Below are positions 53,500-64,000 of a stretch of DNA of 64,000 bases, one piece after another. The notes under the pieces are model-generated. The model was given only the letters and a program-made list of their open reading frames with translations, had not been told where the DNA came from and did not search any database. Origin of the DNA: Mugil cephalus. Taxonomy: Eukaryota > Chordata > Actinopteri > Mugiliformes > Mugilidae. Where the stretch lies: positions 6,848,001-6,912,000 of the forward strand of contig NC_061786.1 in assembly GCF_022458985.1 (NCBI RefSeq), read 5' to 3'. A program made the position numbers and the translations under genes. How positions within the stretch are numbered: the first letter of the stretch is position 1; every line of letters begins with the position of its first letter.

Positions 53500-53975
53500 G
53501 TAAGTTCAAGAGTTAGCATTATTTTGTTTTCTACATTAACGTTACGCTACATTTCTACGTTTGTGTGCCAACGGTTATTGACATTGTTTTGTTTTTTTAC
53601 TTTTATAAAACTGCAAGGTTTACTGTAGTTTGTTCAGCCATGGCCTTTTATCAAGAGTGAAAGCGGACGTTAGGTCAAGCTAGCTCGTCTGGCCGTTCAT
53701 GCGTCATTCTGGAAATTTCCAGTACTTTCCAGCCGTTGAAGTTACGCAACGTTGACTTGGTCGCTAGGGGCAGCATTGAGAAAACAACTGTTGTTATGCA
53801 ACAATAACTGGGTGTACACGCTCTAACCGATAATATTGTTAAACGATTTCTCCAAAACATTTGCGGATACATTGCAGCTATGATTAGCAGAGAATATTTA
53901 CTGCATCAGTGTGTCTTTTCTCTTTTACTCATGCACATAATATTCTTATTTCAGCCCGAGGCAGAAACTTAAACA

Positions 53976-56362
53976 ATGGCCAAGGGAACACAGTCTCACT
54001 CTGAAATGGCCCAGGCTCGTCAGAGTGACGGTCTCAATGTGATCTTTGATCAGAAGAGCCCTGCTTCATCTCGCTCCCGATCTCAATCCACCAGCAGCAG
54101 CAGCAGCAGCGGCAGCAGCCACTCCTCTGGCTCTCACAGGGGACGTCGCAGCCACAGGGGACGTTACAGCTCATCCTCGTCGTCATCTTCCTCTTCTGCA
54201 TCTTCAAGCAGCTCATCCTCTTCTCGCTCCAGGTCTCGCTCTCACCCCAGGTCCCGCTCTCACCCTCGATGCCACAGACGTTCCTCCCGCTGTCGCTGTG
54301 ATGACCATCGCAGATATGGACGCGGACGCCACCGCGCCTCTCCACCACGGCGTTACAGGGCCCACTCTCGCTCATACAGCCGCTCACCCTCGCCCGACAG
54401 ATATTCACGCCGCAGACGCTACAGGTCTCGCTCCAGGTCCCGCTCCAGGTCTTACAGCCGCTGGAGCAGCTACAGAAGAGCCGAGAGCAGGTTTAGATGC
54501 AAATTTTCCCGATCCCCATCCAGATCCTACAGGGGCCGGTCCAGATCGAGATCCCCAGTACGCTCTGTCAGTCTGAGCTTGCAAGGTGAGTTGATTAGAT
54601 AAAATGGGAGGTAAATGACATTTGTCGTTACTTTGGAATTGGTACCATGTTTTAATCATGTGAGTGATTAACGCTTCTCTCTGTGTTTTCCAGATAAAAG
54701 AGAACTCCTCAAAACTGCAAAGGTCAATGCGATGAAGATCCTAGGAGTGGAGAAGCTGGAACTTCCTGAGAGTGTGAAGCCGATCCTTTCAGAGCAGTCA
54801 GAAGAATCCACACGTTTTTCACCAGAACCACTGGCAAGGGTGAGGCAAGGCCCTGAAAAGACTGCATCACAGGTGGGTGTCTGACAATGAACGTCCAGTT
54901 TAACTGGAACATAGCACACACTAAAGAGGAGACTGTGATTAAGGCATTAAAGTGTTTTTCTTCTGCTCCCACTAGATGTAATGACAAGGTAAGGGGCGTT
55001 GATAATTTCGGGAATAGTTGGTTTTCCATATATAGATTACAGAACGATACACTGATCGTTGTGTAAAAACTATTTTCAACTTTTATTGCTCCTAGCTGTC
55101 ACATTTATCAAAGTTTAGTTGTCTGATTAGTTTGAGGTCTTTGTTGTGTTGAATTTGTGTCTTGTGTTAACCTTTGGACCCGCAAGGGAACACACATACT
55201 CTCTGTATTTATTCCTGTCTTCATAGATAACATGACAGTGGTCTCCTTCATCGGCACCTGGGATAAAAGGGCTGTCATGTGACTTGGGTGACGACAATAT
55301 GTGTTTGCGTAAAAGGTTGACTGACGACTCTTGAAATGATTACATTGTGCATTTTATCAAGTAGAGGCTCAACAAACACAAATTAATTCACATTTAGACC
55401 TGATGTACACTTTCCATACAGTTGCTAATTGCACACATAGAATCCACTGATAAAAGAATTCAGATATTGTATTACTAATTCAGCTTCATATACTGTGTGT
55501 GTAGGAAGTAGAATTTTGACACTACAAATGTATTTTGCTTGCAGTTGAAATGGGTCATTGTTATTTAGCAGAATCCTCCACTCGCTGATGGAGCGCAGAG
55601 CGTGTGGACTGCATTATAGTGACTATTCCTGTCAAGAGAACTAAAAAAAGATGAAGAACTCCTCTCCGTATGCCAAAGATAAGTTGGTACACAAGACGTG
55701 TGCTAAGGGGTTGGGAAACATGCGTCACCATCATTCTGCCACTGTAGACAGAGAAGACAACCTTCTACATTTGTTTGACTTTTTGTTTACATTTTTGTGT
55801 TATTCTGTTTCGAGGTCTTTCCTTGAAGTATTCATTAAGTGGTTGGGAGGGGCTGCATGAGAGCTGCAGTTTGTTGAAGATAACATTTAAATACCGTTAT
55901 GTGTTCAGAGATGCTTTACAATTTTAGTAATGGCACATGTAATATGTGTAAACGAACTTCGCAAACTGTCAAAGCTCACTCTACAAACAGTTTCACACTC
56001 GTGATTAACTGTCCATTTGTCCTGTCTTTTTGAAACAGAGCAGTGAGGCGGAGCCTGAAGTGTCCAGCTCTAAGATGTCCCCAAGAAGCAAAATGATCTC
56101 TTTCAGCATGAATGTAAGCGATTGAAGATGTTAAGGATATTTTTGAGTTTTTGTCATTTCTCTGTTAATGTTGACTAACATTTAAATAATTTCTTGTTTA
56201 CAGAACTCTGTGGCGAAACCAACGGCGTCGTCTCCATCTGGTGCTCGGCTAACTGCCAGAGCGGACAGCTATGAGAGCAGGAAGCCCTATGGCCACTGGA
56301 TTCCAGTCAAATCAGTCCCGAGCTCTAGCGCACGCAAACACACTTCGAGCGCGTCACACTAG
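53976..56362 (+). CDS. rsrp1: Arginine/serine-rich protein 1, complete, 4 coding exons, 340 aa
   Basis: An RS-domain nuclear protein (human C1orf63/RSRP1), presumed to act with spliceosome factors; its function is poorly defined. Coding exons are 53976-54585, 54694-54872, 56039-56113 and 56204-56362, with AG/GT borders and phases closing to 341 codons with the stop. Exon 1 encodes long serine runs and many SR/RS dipeptides. Exon 2 encodes a more conserved segment (DKRELLKTAKVNAMKILGVE). The end includes KPYGHWIPVKS, the conserved C-terminal signature of this family as I recall it. The ATG is 21 bases into an exon that opens at 53956. The poly(A) signal AATAAA is at 56539-56544. The position next to syf2 and the RH block supports the identity. 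The serine/arginine composition leaves other frames open; those are not genes. Confidence 0.92.
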
Positions 56363-56538
56363 TGTGGCAGCCTACGCTGGCAGTGTAAATACTGTAAATA
56401 TTTTGTACATATCGTGATCAATCATTTCATGGTTGGTGTTTTCTTTCAGATGTTAAAGATTTAAGTGGGAAGAAGTGAAGAATTCGTTCAGGTGGGATTA
56501 TTTTCTTTCCATTTGTGTATGGTGCTGTTTATAGATTC

Positions 56539-56544
56539 AATAAA
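56539..56544 (+). terminator. rsrp1 poly(A) signal AATAAA
   Basis: The first AATAAA after the rsrp1 stop codon at 56362, with a TG-rich stretch downstream (about 56563-56580). Confidence 0.8.
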
Positions 56545-56565
56545 GATATTTAATTAAGAAATTCT

Positions 56566-58325
56566 GTTTGTGTCGGTTTGTTTTTGAAGGTTGCTGAAGT
56601 TTCAAAATAAAATCTTGTTAGGATATGAGAGCACCTGCAGTTCTGTTCGACTACAACTGTGGAGTGGACTCTACCTGTTGATTACATGGTGTAGTAATTA
56701 AAAATAATCACAGGTTTAGTGTAAAGTACAAGTTCTGTATTGCAGCCTGAAGATGAGTACTTAAAATGGTGAATACATGTAGCAACGGGTGAAGTTGGCG
56801 TTGGATCTGTTGCTGTGATGTGTGTGAAGTAAAAACCAGTTTGACCACATGGTGTCAGCATTTCTCTACATCACGTGGTAAGAGATGGGATTCTTCTCAA
56901 GAGGCTTCTCCAGAGCATTTTACCCTTCAGGCTTGTTTGGTGCGTCTAGTATGAAGAAACTGTCGACATTTGAATGCAACAAAGCCATCACTAGTGTCTC
57001 AAAGAGTGATTTTCCTACTGTGCAAACTAAAACTGTCTGCTTTGAACAATTTATCTGCTAATAACCGTACATCATTACTCTTGTTTTTGGTTACTTGTGG
57101 GAACCCAGATTATCATCGACCATCTGTTGCCGTCTGCTAACACAAACCCTGAGCATGTTCCCTCTTGAGCAGCTTGATAATATCCTGCTGTTGTGGCTAC
57201 TTACCCTGGAGCTTGTGTGCGTGTTGTGTGTGTTGTCCTCGACAGCTTCTTGGCAGTGGTTAAAAATACTAGTGAATTTATAGCTAATTTATCCACCAAG
57301 AAGTGATAAATTTAAATCAGGTTGATATTCTGATATGTATCATAATAGTGTAATGAAAGAGGTAGAATCACAGCGTATTGAATGTCTGGGTGCCAGACTG
57401 CGTGTCTCCTGCTGTAAACTGAACTGTAATTCTGATTAATAACTGCGATGGGAGATATCACATGCAAATACATATAACACAATAGGTCTTTGTGTTAGAT
57501 GCTGTTTGTTTGATATAGATCAGCTACAATTCTGTGCACGCTTTTTTCACCAGGAAAGAAAAGTTTTCTCCTGTCATTCATAACTTATTAGTCCAGGTTG
57601 TTATTTTAAAAATAAGGAGTATTTAATTAAATGCATTTAAATGCATTTAAAAATAACACATTCACTGCGTTACCTGGCAGTTGGCTGTAAAAGAATCAGA
57701 GGTGTCAGACTACCAGAGACACAACAGAGAATTTATGCAGTTGTTCCTTATTCCCTGCCAATAACCTCTGGCTGATCAGATAAGACTACAAAAGTATCAC
57801 AAGCCAAAAGGGTTAATCCACTCCCTAAGAGCTTCAGTGCAGATATCAAAGGCAGCTACCCTCTACCAGCAAAACATAAACATGCACCTTGGCGTCTTTG
57901 CTCCGTGCCCCTTTGAGGAGATCTCCTTAAGGTATTCTGAGGGGACTGGCCTGATTAAAACAGACGGGGACGCGTGTATCCGTCTTCCCTCTAGAGGGCG
58001 CAATGCCACCATTATTCAGACGCCACAATGGTCGGCCGGCATGGGAACCTGTTTGCATGTCTCCTCTCCAGTCACAAGGCTTCCCTGGTCATGTCGCAGC
58101 TTTGGGCAAGTTAGTGCCGAGATGCAGACGATAAACGAGTAAATTGAATTACCCGTTTGTTGGTCTTTATCTCTCCGTGCACCTCCACTGAAACATTTTT
58201 TTGGCTGACACGTTCTTCCAAACATGCCCGGGGGTTCGAAGGTTGTTAGTGGTAGTTCATTCTCACGCTCTTTGTCATGAGACCACACGCAGCCAACCCA
58301 CAGAAAAACCAACAAGTGTGCAAGA
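56566..58325. other. Convergent intergenic interval rsrp1 / syf2; no gene seen
   Basis: AT-rich spacer with only short, unsupported open frames on both strands. No RNA gene or clear repeat is recognised. Confidence 0.5.
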
Positions 58326-58338
58326 TAATTGGAAGTGG

Positions 58339-58344
58339 TTTATT
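58339..58344 (-). terminator. syf2 poly(A) signal (AATAAA on minus)
   Basis: Read as TTTATT on plus, 256 bases beyond the syf2 stop codon (58600-58602). This fits a short 3' UTR. Confidence 0.7.
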
Positions 58345-58599
58345 TAAAAAAAAACAAAACAAGAATAATAAGAGTTGTTTAAACTTCTAATAATGTACAA
58401 GAATACACCAAAATATTACATATGACAAGATCATTGTATCATTGTATTTCTGCCCAAAATGACCTCAGGATTCTGTGAATGTCTTTAGAGACATGTCTAT
58501 CAATACACACTCCATTTAAGCTTGAAAATAACGCACAGCAAGAAGAAAGAGGTGCATCCAAGACTAAACTGAAGCGGCGAAGCAGTGAGGTGACTGGAC

Positions 58600-61518
58600 C
58601 TACACGGCCGTACCTCTCTCCAAGTTCTGTTTGATTTCTGCCGTGTATTTGCCGTAGAAACGCTCGGCCTTCTTGTTGAACTTGGCGTTCCTCTCGTTAA
58701 TGTAGTCGATGTCGGCGTCGTCGTTGTAGGCCCTGCGTCGGCTGTACTTGGCACGCTTCTCGATCCTGACAATAACAAATTAAAAAAAAAAAAAAAATCA
58801 AAAAAGTTAGTGGGGGTTTATAAACCAGCGCTGCCACTGTCTGAGGCATATCAAATAACAGTAATTAGCTACAGGCAATAGTCTGAGGTCATGTATTTGA
58901 ATTTGGAAACCAGAATGGCAATGGAATACATGCATACATGTACACAAAATGCTGTCAATGTGTGAATTCCTACTCCTGACTCACTGGATCTTCAAAACAT
59001 TGTTGCGTGTCATACTCAGCTGAATCCTTGTTTAATGCCCCACACAGTTGCATCTCTGTGCTTAAGGCTGTCTCACATGAAGAACAACTCAAAGACCCCA
59101 AATATAAACTACTGTCCTCCTTTCTGAAGCAGTTCCAGAAAGGTTTCACACCCAATATTGATTGTACACCGTGTTATCCACTTTATTATGGATGCAACTT
59201 CCTGTGAGCAGGCAGTGAGCCACTGGTCGCTGGCAACATTTAATTCTTTTCATTTCTTGACGATTTTTTCAGTGTTTAACAAGGACTTTGAATTATACTT
59301 ACAATCAATCAGTGCCTGCAAAACTAAGACGACCAAAAAGACTCTGAGACCATGTGTGAAATGTAATTTGTACGTATAAAATGTAGCGTGTTTTGCCCTT
59401 TCCTTCTTTATCTTGGCAACTTTGTTTGTATTTTTAGTTTTTGCACTACTGGATTTAATGTGAAACATTCTGTGAAATGTGCAATATTTTTAATAAAGTT
59501 ATGGGAGGAAAAAAGAAGCCGGTCACCAAGGGTTGACAGCAGTGTCACAAGAACATCAGCAGGTGTGATTTCGTGTGTGTGTGGAGGACACTGTAGTGTT
59601 AGTATTACCTTAACTTCAGTACAGACATAACAAAATGTTAATGCAGTATTTTAATCTTGATCTACATGATAAATGTGACCATCCTTACTGCTATGTAGGT
59701 ACTGATGCTCCTCAGAGCTTTTAAGATGTTCACTGCCTTACAGGCGGTACAGATTTAAGAGAGTAGCTAAAAATGCTACTGTATGTTATCTTTGGACACT
59801 TTTTCATGTCATCCCCGTCCCTCTAGGTTAGTACACAGCGGAATTGTAACATCACGTTTGAGCAGTTAACATGTAAACAAACACTGGTTCTGGTTCAAAC
59901 CGGAAGCCGCGCCCATAATTCACGCAAGGGCTCGTGAGGGATAGGCATAGGGAGGATCCTTGGACCAGAATTACCAGAGAGAGATTCTGTTTACAGCAGC
60001 TTGCATTGAGATTTAAACTCTGGTGTTGGTTTCTTAGATCAGACCAGCCCTGGTGCACACACTGGCTACGTTTTCATGGATGTACCTCCTCACCCTGACT
60101 GTAACCGCTGTGATTAGGTTCCAATTAGATGTGTGTTTACATATCCCATAACAGCAATCAGCATGTAACCTTTTTGACATGTGCAAAGCCCCACTGGATT
60201 CATTTAAAAGAATAAAAAGAACCAACCCAAATTAAGCGTTTACATGACTATATTTTCCTACTGAAGGAGTCATCAAAGGTTTACATGAGGTCTTTTTATT
60301 CTGATCAAGCTACTATTTGGATTATTAGGAGAATACTAGTGTCCACGTCTGGGGTCACTCAGTTGGAAACTGATAAAATCACAGCAAAGGTCTATCAAGC
60401 CAATCACATCGTCAGGCTGTTATGATGCAGTGAATTCATTTTTTTCCTCTGTGTTGGTTGAAACCTGCCCCATAATGAAAACCAAAAGGATCCTGGCTAC
60501 ATCCAGCTATTAACACCCATTCATTGTTTGGTGTTTCTCTGTCCAAGCATTCAATCTCAGTTACCAAGGTTGAGGCTAAATAGTGCTGTTTTTCTGTGTT
60601 TCATTTCAATCCAGTGGTTTCGCATCTGTTTGTTTGTTACTGGCACCAGCCGGTACAGGGGGTTTTATCTGAGCAGTCTGCCCAGTGAGTCAGGCTGGTG
60701 TTTAACGGGTAGACTGGGACCGAGATAAAATTATTTGAGGTTCAGAAAAAGAGGAGATTATTACGGTCTGTTGAGTGTGACTTACTGTTTCTCAACATCC
60801 TCCACCATGCGATCAATGCCGTCCTTTGTAGGAACGTGGGTGCCGTGGATCAGGCTATTGGATGTGGGGTAGAAGTCCTCACCGCTGTAGAGCACCAGCA
60901 AAAGAATTAGCAATGCACAACCACAGATAATCCTCATTTTGATATAGTTAAACTGACTTTTCTATTGCGTCATTGTGATTATGAACATTTAATGAGGGAA
61001 GATGATGTGGCTTCAGGGCGTAATGTGACGGTGAATCCTTCACGGTTCAACATGTCCAGCTTCTAAAGATGAAAAACCTCCAGGCACTCGATTCGTCTTT
61101 GACCCTGGCATGCACGCGTTATGTTTTTTCCCCATTATACCCAGGGAAAATGAGGCATACATGCAGTTCACATATAGAAAATGCTTTGTGAACATGTGAG
61201 GGGGGAATTCTAGACAGGCTAGTTACAGTTCATATTACTTGACGAGAAGATTTCACAGCTACGGTCTTAATAGCAGTGACATTTCATGGCTTATTTTTAT
61301 AGCCCTGTTAAAGACATTTTCAAAAATGGATGCCAGTGGATATTTCTTCCCATGTTGAACCGTGTGCTTATCTGGATAAAGAACGTACAAATACAGCAAA
61401 GGAAGAAGGGACAGAGGCTCAGCTCACCATTCCTCCCGTTGCTTCTCGTAGTTCTCCAGGTTTGGTCTGATTTGCTTGGTGAGCCTCTGGTACTGTCGGA
61501 ACTGGGCCTCGGCATAAC
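58600..61518 (-). CDS. syf2: Pre-mRNA-splicing factor SYF2, last three coding exons; 5' exons outside window
   Basis: A spliceosome component associated with the Prp19/CDC5L complex, nuclear, also called p29 (cyclin-D-interacting GCIP partner). Coding exons on minus are 61518-61428, 60884-60786 and 58765-58600. They join in phase to give about 118 C-terminal residues of a protein of about 240. Characteristic blocks are [31 protein letters not shown] and [20 protein letters not shown], and the end is [16 protein letters not shown], matching vertebrate SYF2. The N-terminal exons, including the KLPANWEAKKARLEWEL region, were not found in 61,519-64,000 and should lie to the right. The intron before the last exon is 2.0 kb. 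Confidence 0.96.
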
Positions 61519-64000
61519 CTGTAGTCCATTGTGCGTGTGTGAGAAGGGGGGAAAAAAAGAGTCATAATTAGCGGAACAAACAGCAAGCAGGCACGAGGCT
61601 CAGCTACGCAACCCGCGGCTTGTTAAGGAGGGATGACGAGACAACTCTGCTCCTCCCTTTCCTCTTTCAAAGACCCTCTGGTGATCATTTTCCTCCCCGG
61701 AGGTTTTAATTCAGGGGAGGTTTTGATGCAACAGATGGCAGCCATATTTAGAAGACACAGCAAGTCATTTTTTTTTTTTAGGAGATTAAATTGGGAACGG
61801 TTTGAGGTGATTAGCATCCAGGTCCTTACATGCAGTCAGTACTGCTGCACACTTGACCACAATGTAGGAATTGCACAGTGTCATCTCCAATACAGACGTT
61901 TCACAGCGGAGCACAGAAGCGGGAACTGATTAACAATCACATGCTACAGCACAGTAAGACTATTTACTCTTACAGTGAAACACTATTAAATTACGGTTTA
62001 GTAAAAGAATAGCGTGACAGTAGGGTTAGGCATGTCTAAAGCTGTTTGATCTAATCACAGATGACTCCAATCGTGCTTCAAATTGCAACTATAAGCACAA
62101 AAAGATTCTAAATTTAAGTCATTAAGCCATGTCTATTTCAGTGCATTAGACAGTGTTAGACAATCTCATTAGATGTAATGCAAGGGTCAGAAGAACCTAC
62201 TCTTCTAACTGGTAAAAAAAAAAAAGCACAAATCAAGTTAGATTTTCTTTAATTACAGTTACATAACGCTCTCGTCTTGAGTCTTTTATTTCACACAGTC
62301 ACTTCTGTCGTCTGTCATGTAACTGAATATGTGCTGGTGGCTCAGACAGTGGTAATGTTAGTGTAATGATCTCTGCACCTTCTTTAACGCAACCTGAACT
62401 CTAGTAAACTCTAGTAACGCGTCTAGTTATGCCTCATCTCTTCTGCTGATTCATGATGAAAAGACTGATCCATGCACAGAACTGCTGAGGTAAAGAAACA
62501 CAAAATGTGATGTTTAATTGAAGGTGATGAAGGTGACTATGTTTTGAAATGTAGTTATTGAATTTACCAATTACATTCCCTTCCTTTAATAGATGCGGCA
62601 GAAACAGACACAAAGAGAGCAGGGTAACAATGTGCAGCAAAGATCAGCCAGAAGTTGAACTAGCGCTGAACCAGGGCTGCTTGGGGCATTCTGTCAAAAC
62701 CACTTGGCCCTTGTTCCTAATTTGCGATCTGTCTAATTTCTTATTAGGCATATGTAACCACAGAGTACACTGCAAACAATCTGAGTCTGTTTCTAGGGAG
62801 GCTGCCAACCTGCAAATCCTGTGTCCGGATTCTTCTTCTTCTTCTTCCTCTCCCATCGCTCTGCATCGTCAGCTGTTACTTCCAGCAGTTTCACTCTGTC
62901 ATAGTTCTCCCCACGGGCAGCACATTCCTGAGAGTCGAATATTATATTTTATCACGGGAATCAGAGTCACACATTACATCCGCTTCTCTTTTTCATTAAT
63001 TTAAGAAACAACATGGAGACAACCTCTCAAGTATCGCTAAAACGTTTTAACGCTCTCATGAGGTGGGTTGTCAGACATATCGATATAAAAGTTGAACGAG
63101 AATGTATGTGTAATGGCAACACAGCTATTGAAATCAATGCAAACTGGTGTAGAGGGGGATGAACAATGGAGGATTTTCTGTGTATGTCCAGCTACTAAGA
63201 TATGCAAGTAAAATTAATCTCTGAAAAAGCACAGCTGTTGCTGTCTGTGCCACCCCACTGAGTAATTACATTTCAGGAGAGGAACACATCAGGTTACAGC
63301 GCAAATATAAACCAGGCTTTACTGTATATGACATTAAGATTTCTCTATTTAATTACAACTCAGGGCTAAATTTAGGTTTTAGGCACTGTATAACTGAGAT
63401 TCTTGTCCATCACCCAATTAAATCTGCACCGTGATCGCTGCTTCAAGTTTACAACACAGACACACAGGGAGCTTTTGTGTGCTCGTAGTTCATGCACATA
63501 TTGTGTTGTACATACACTGACAATTCATGTAGCTCATGGATTTATGGTGTGTGAAAACGATTCAGTAAAGTTCTCTGGCAGGTTTGTTCAAGATTTATCT
63601 TTCTTCAGTTTGTGGAACTATTCATTAGTTTATACAGCGATCCACTGATCTTGAGATGACACTGTTCCACCAATCAGGGCAGCTTATTTGCGCAAGACAA
63701 GCACATAATCCAATCGCTGTCAGAATTGTGCGATCATATAAATACAGAATTGTATGGCTCCGAACATTGTTGTTCTTGGAAATGTTCAGTTTTCAACCTA
63801 TAAGACATTTTGGGTTGGACAGTAAAGGAATTTAATTACCAGAAGTTTGTAAATGTGCACTTCATCAGGTGTTGTCATTCAGGTGTTTTCATTTTGGAGG
63901 CTGTGGTTTATAGTACAACTGAAATGGACTGGCACGTTTCCATTATTTTGACTATTTTAGTCAATGGACTAGGCCAAAAGAAACACTTTTGTACTTAATT
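61519..64000 (-). other. syf2 intron (5' side), no further exon recognised
   Basis: No SYF2 N-terminal sequence and no other gene is recognisable on either strand. A short run of TCT/TTC triplets lies near 62,830-62,850. Confidence 0.5.

Noticed and set aside
54046-54576. 176-codon open frame in a second frame of rsrp1 exon 1, and a 124-codon frame on the opposite strand (54034-54408)
   Set aside because: Both are by-products of the repetitive Ser/Arg codons. They have no domain and no sign of their own start or splice context.
58201-58260. GGTTCGAAG-like sequence considered as a tRNA B box
   Set aside because: No cloverleaf could be formed around it and no A box lies at the right distance.

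Overview
This window is vertebrate nuclear DNA, almost certainly from a teleost fish. The genes are split into short coding exons with GT/AG introns, there are many AC/TG microsatellites, and the dispersed repeats look like those of ray-finned fish. The gene content is the block around the human RH locus at 1p36.11 (LDLRAP1, MACO1, RH, TMEM50A, RSRP1, SYF2), with MGST3 inserted. I rebuilt every gene exon by exon, checking splice sites and reading phase. No prokaryotic, viral or CRISPR-like system is present.

Layout from left to right. ldlrap1 (-) has its first five coding exons between 5,460 and 24,578; its C-terminal exons lie off the left edge, and its first intron is 13.5 kb. maco1 (-, 30,638-40,133) is complete in 11 coding exons. 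A CCAAT-rich 1.2 kb interval separates it from rhd (+, 41,313-44,383), a complete 10-exon Rh-family gene. tmem50a (-, 45,214-47,832) converges on rhd. mgst3 (-, 50,721-52,041) follows, then rsrp1 (+, 53,976-56,362) and the last three coding exons of syf2 (-, 58,600-61,518), whose N-terminal exons lie off the right edge.

The genes do not form one pathway; the block is held together by ancestry. There are partial functional links: rsrp1 and syf2 are both tied to pre-mRNA splicing, and maco1, tmem50a, mgst3 and rhd encode membrane proteins of the ER, endomembranes or plasma membrane. ldlrap1 encodes a clathrin adaptor for lipoprotein receptors.

The observations most worth a second look are these. 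One 14-bp palindrome carries the nearest canonical poly(A) signal for both convergent genes rhd and tmem50a. The Rh protein keeps both channel histidines of the ammonia-conducting Rh glycoproteins. A 109-bp hAT-type MITE has a perfect 8-bp target duplication. TG repeats sit where the polypyrimidine tract should be at three 3' splice sites in three genes. Two in-register minisatellites (28 bp and 20 bp) are present, and so is a repeated E-box/GATA composite in a tmem50a intron. I found nothing that amounts to a wholly new biological system.
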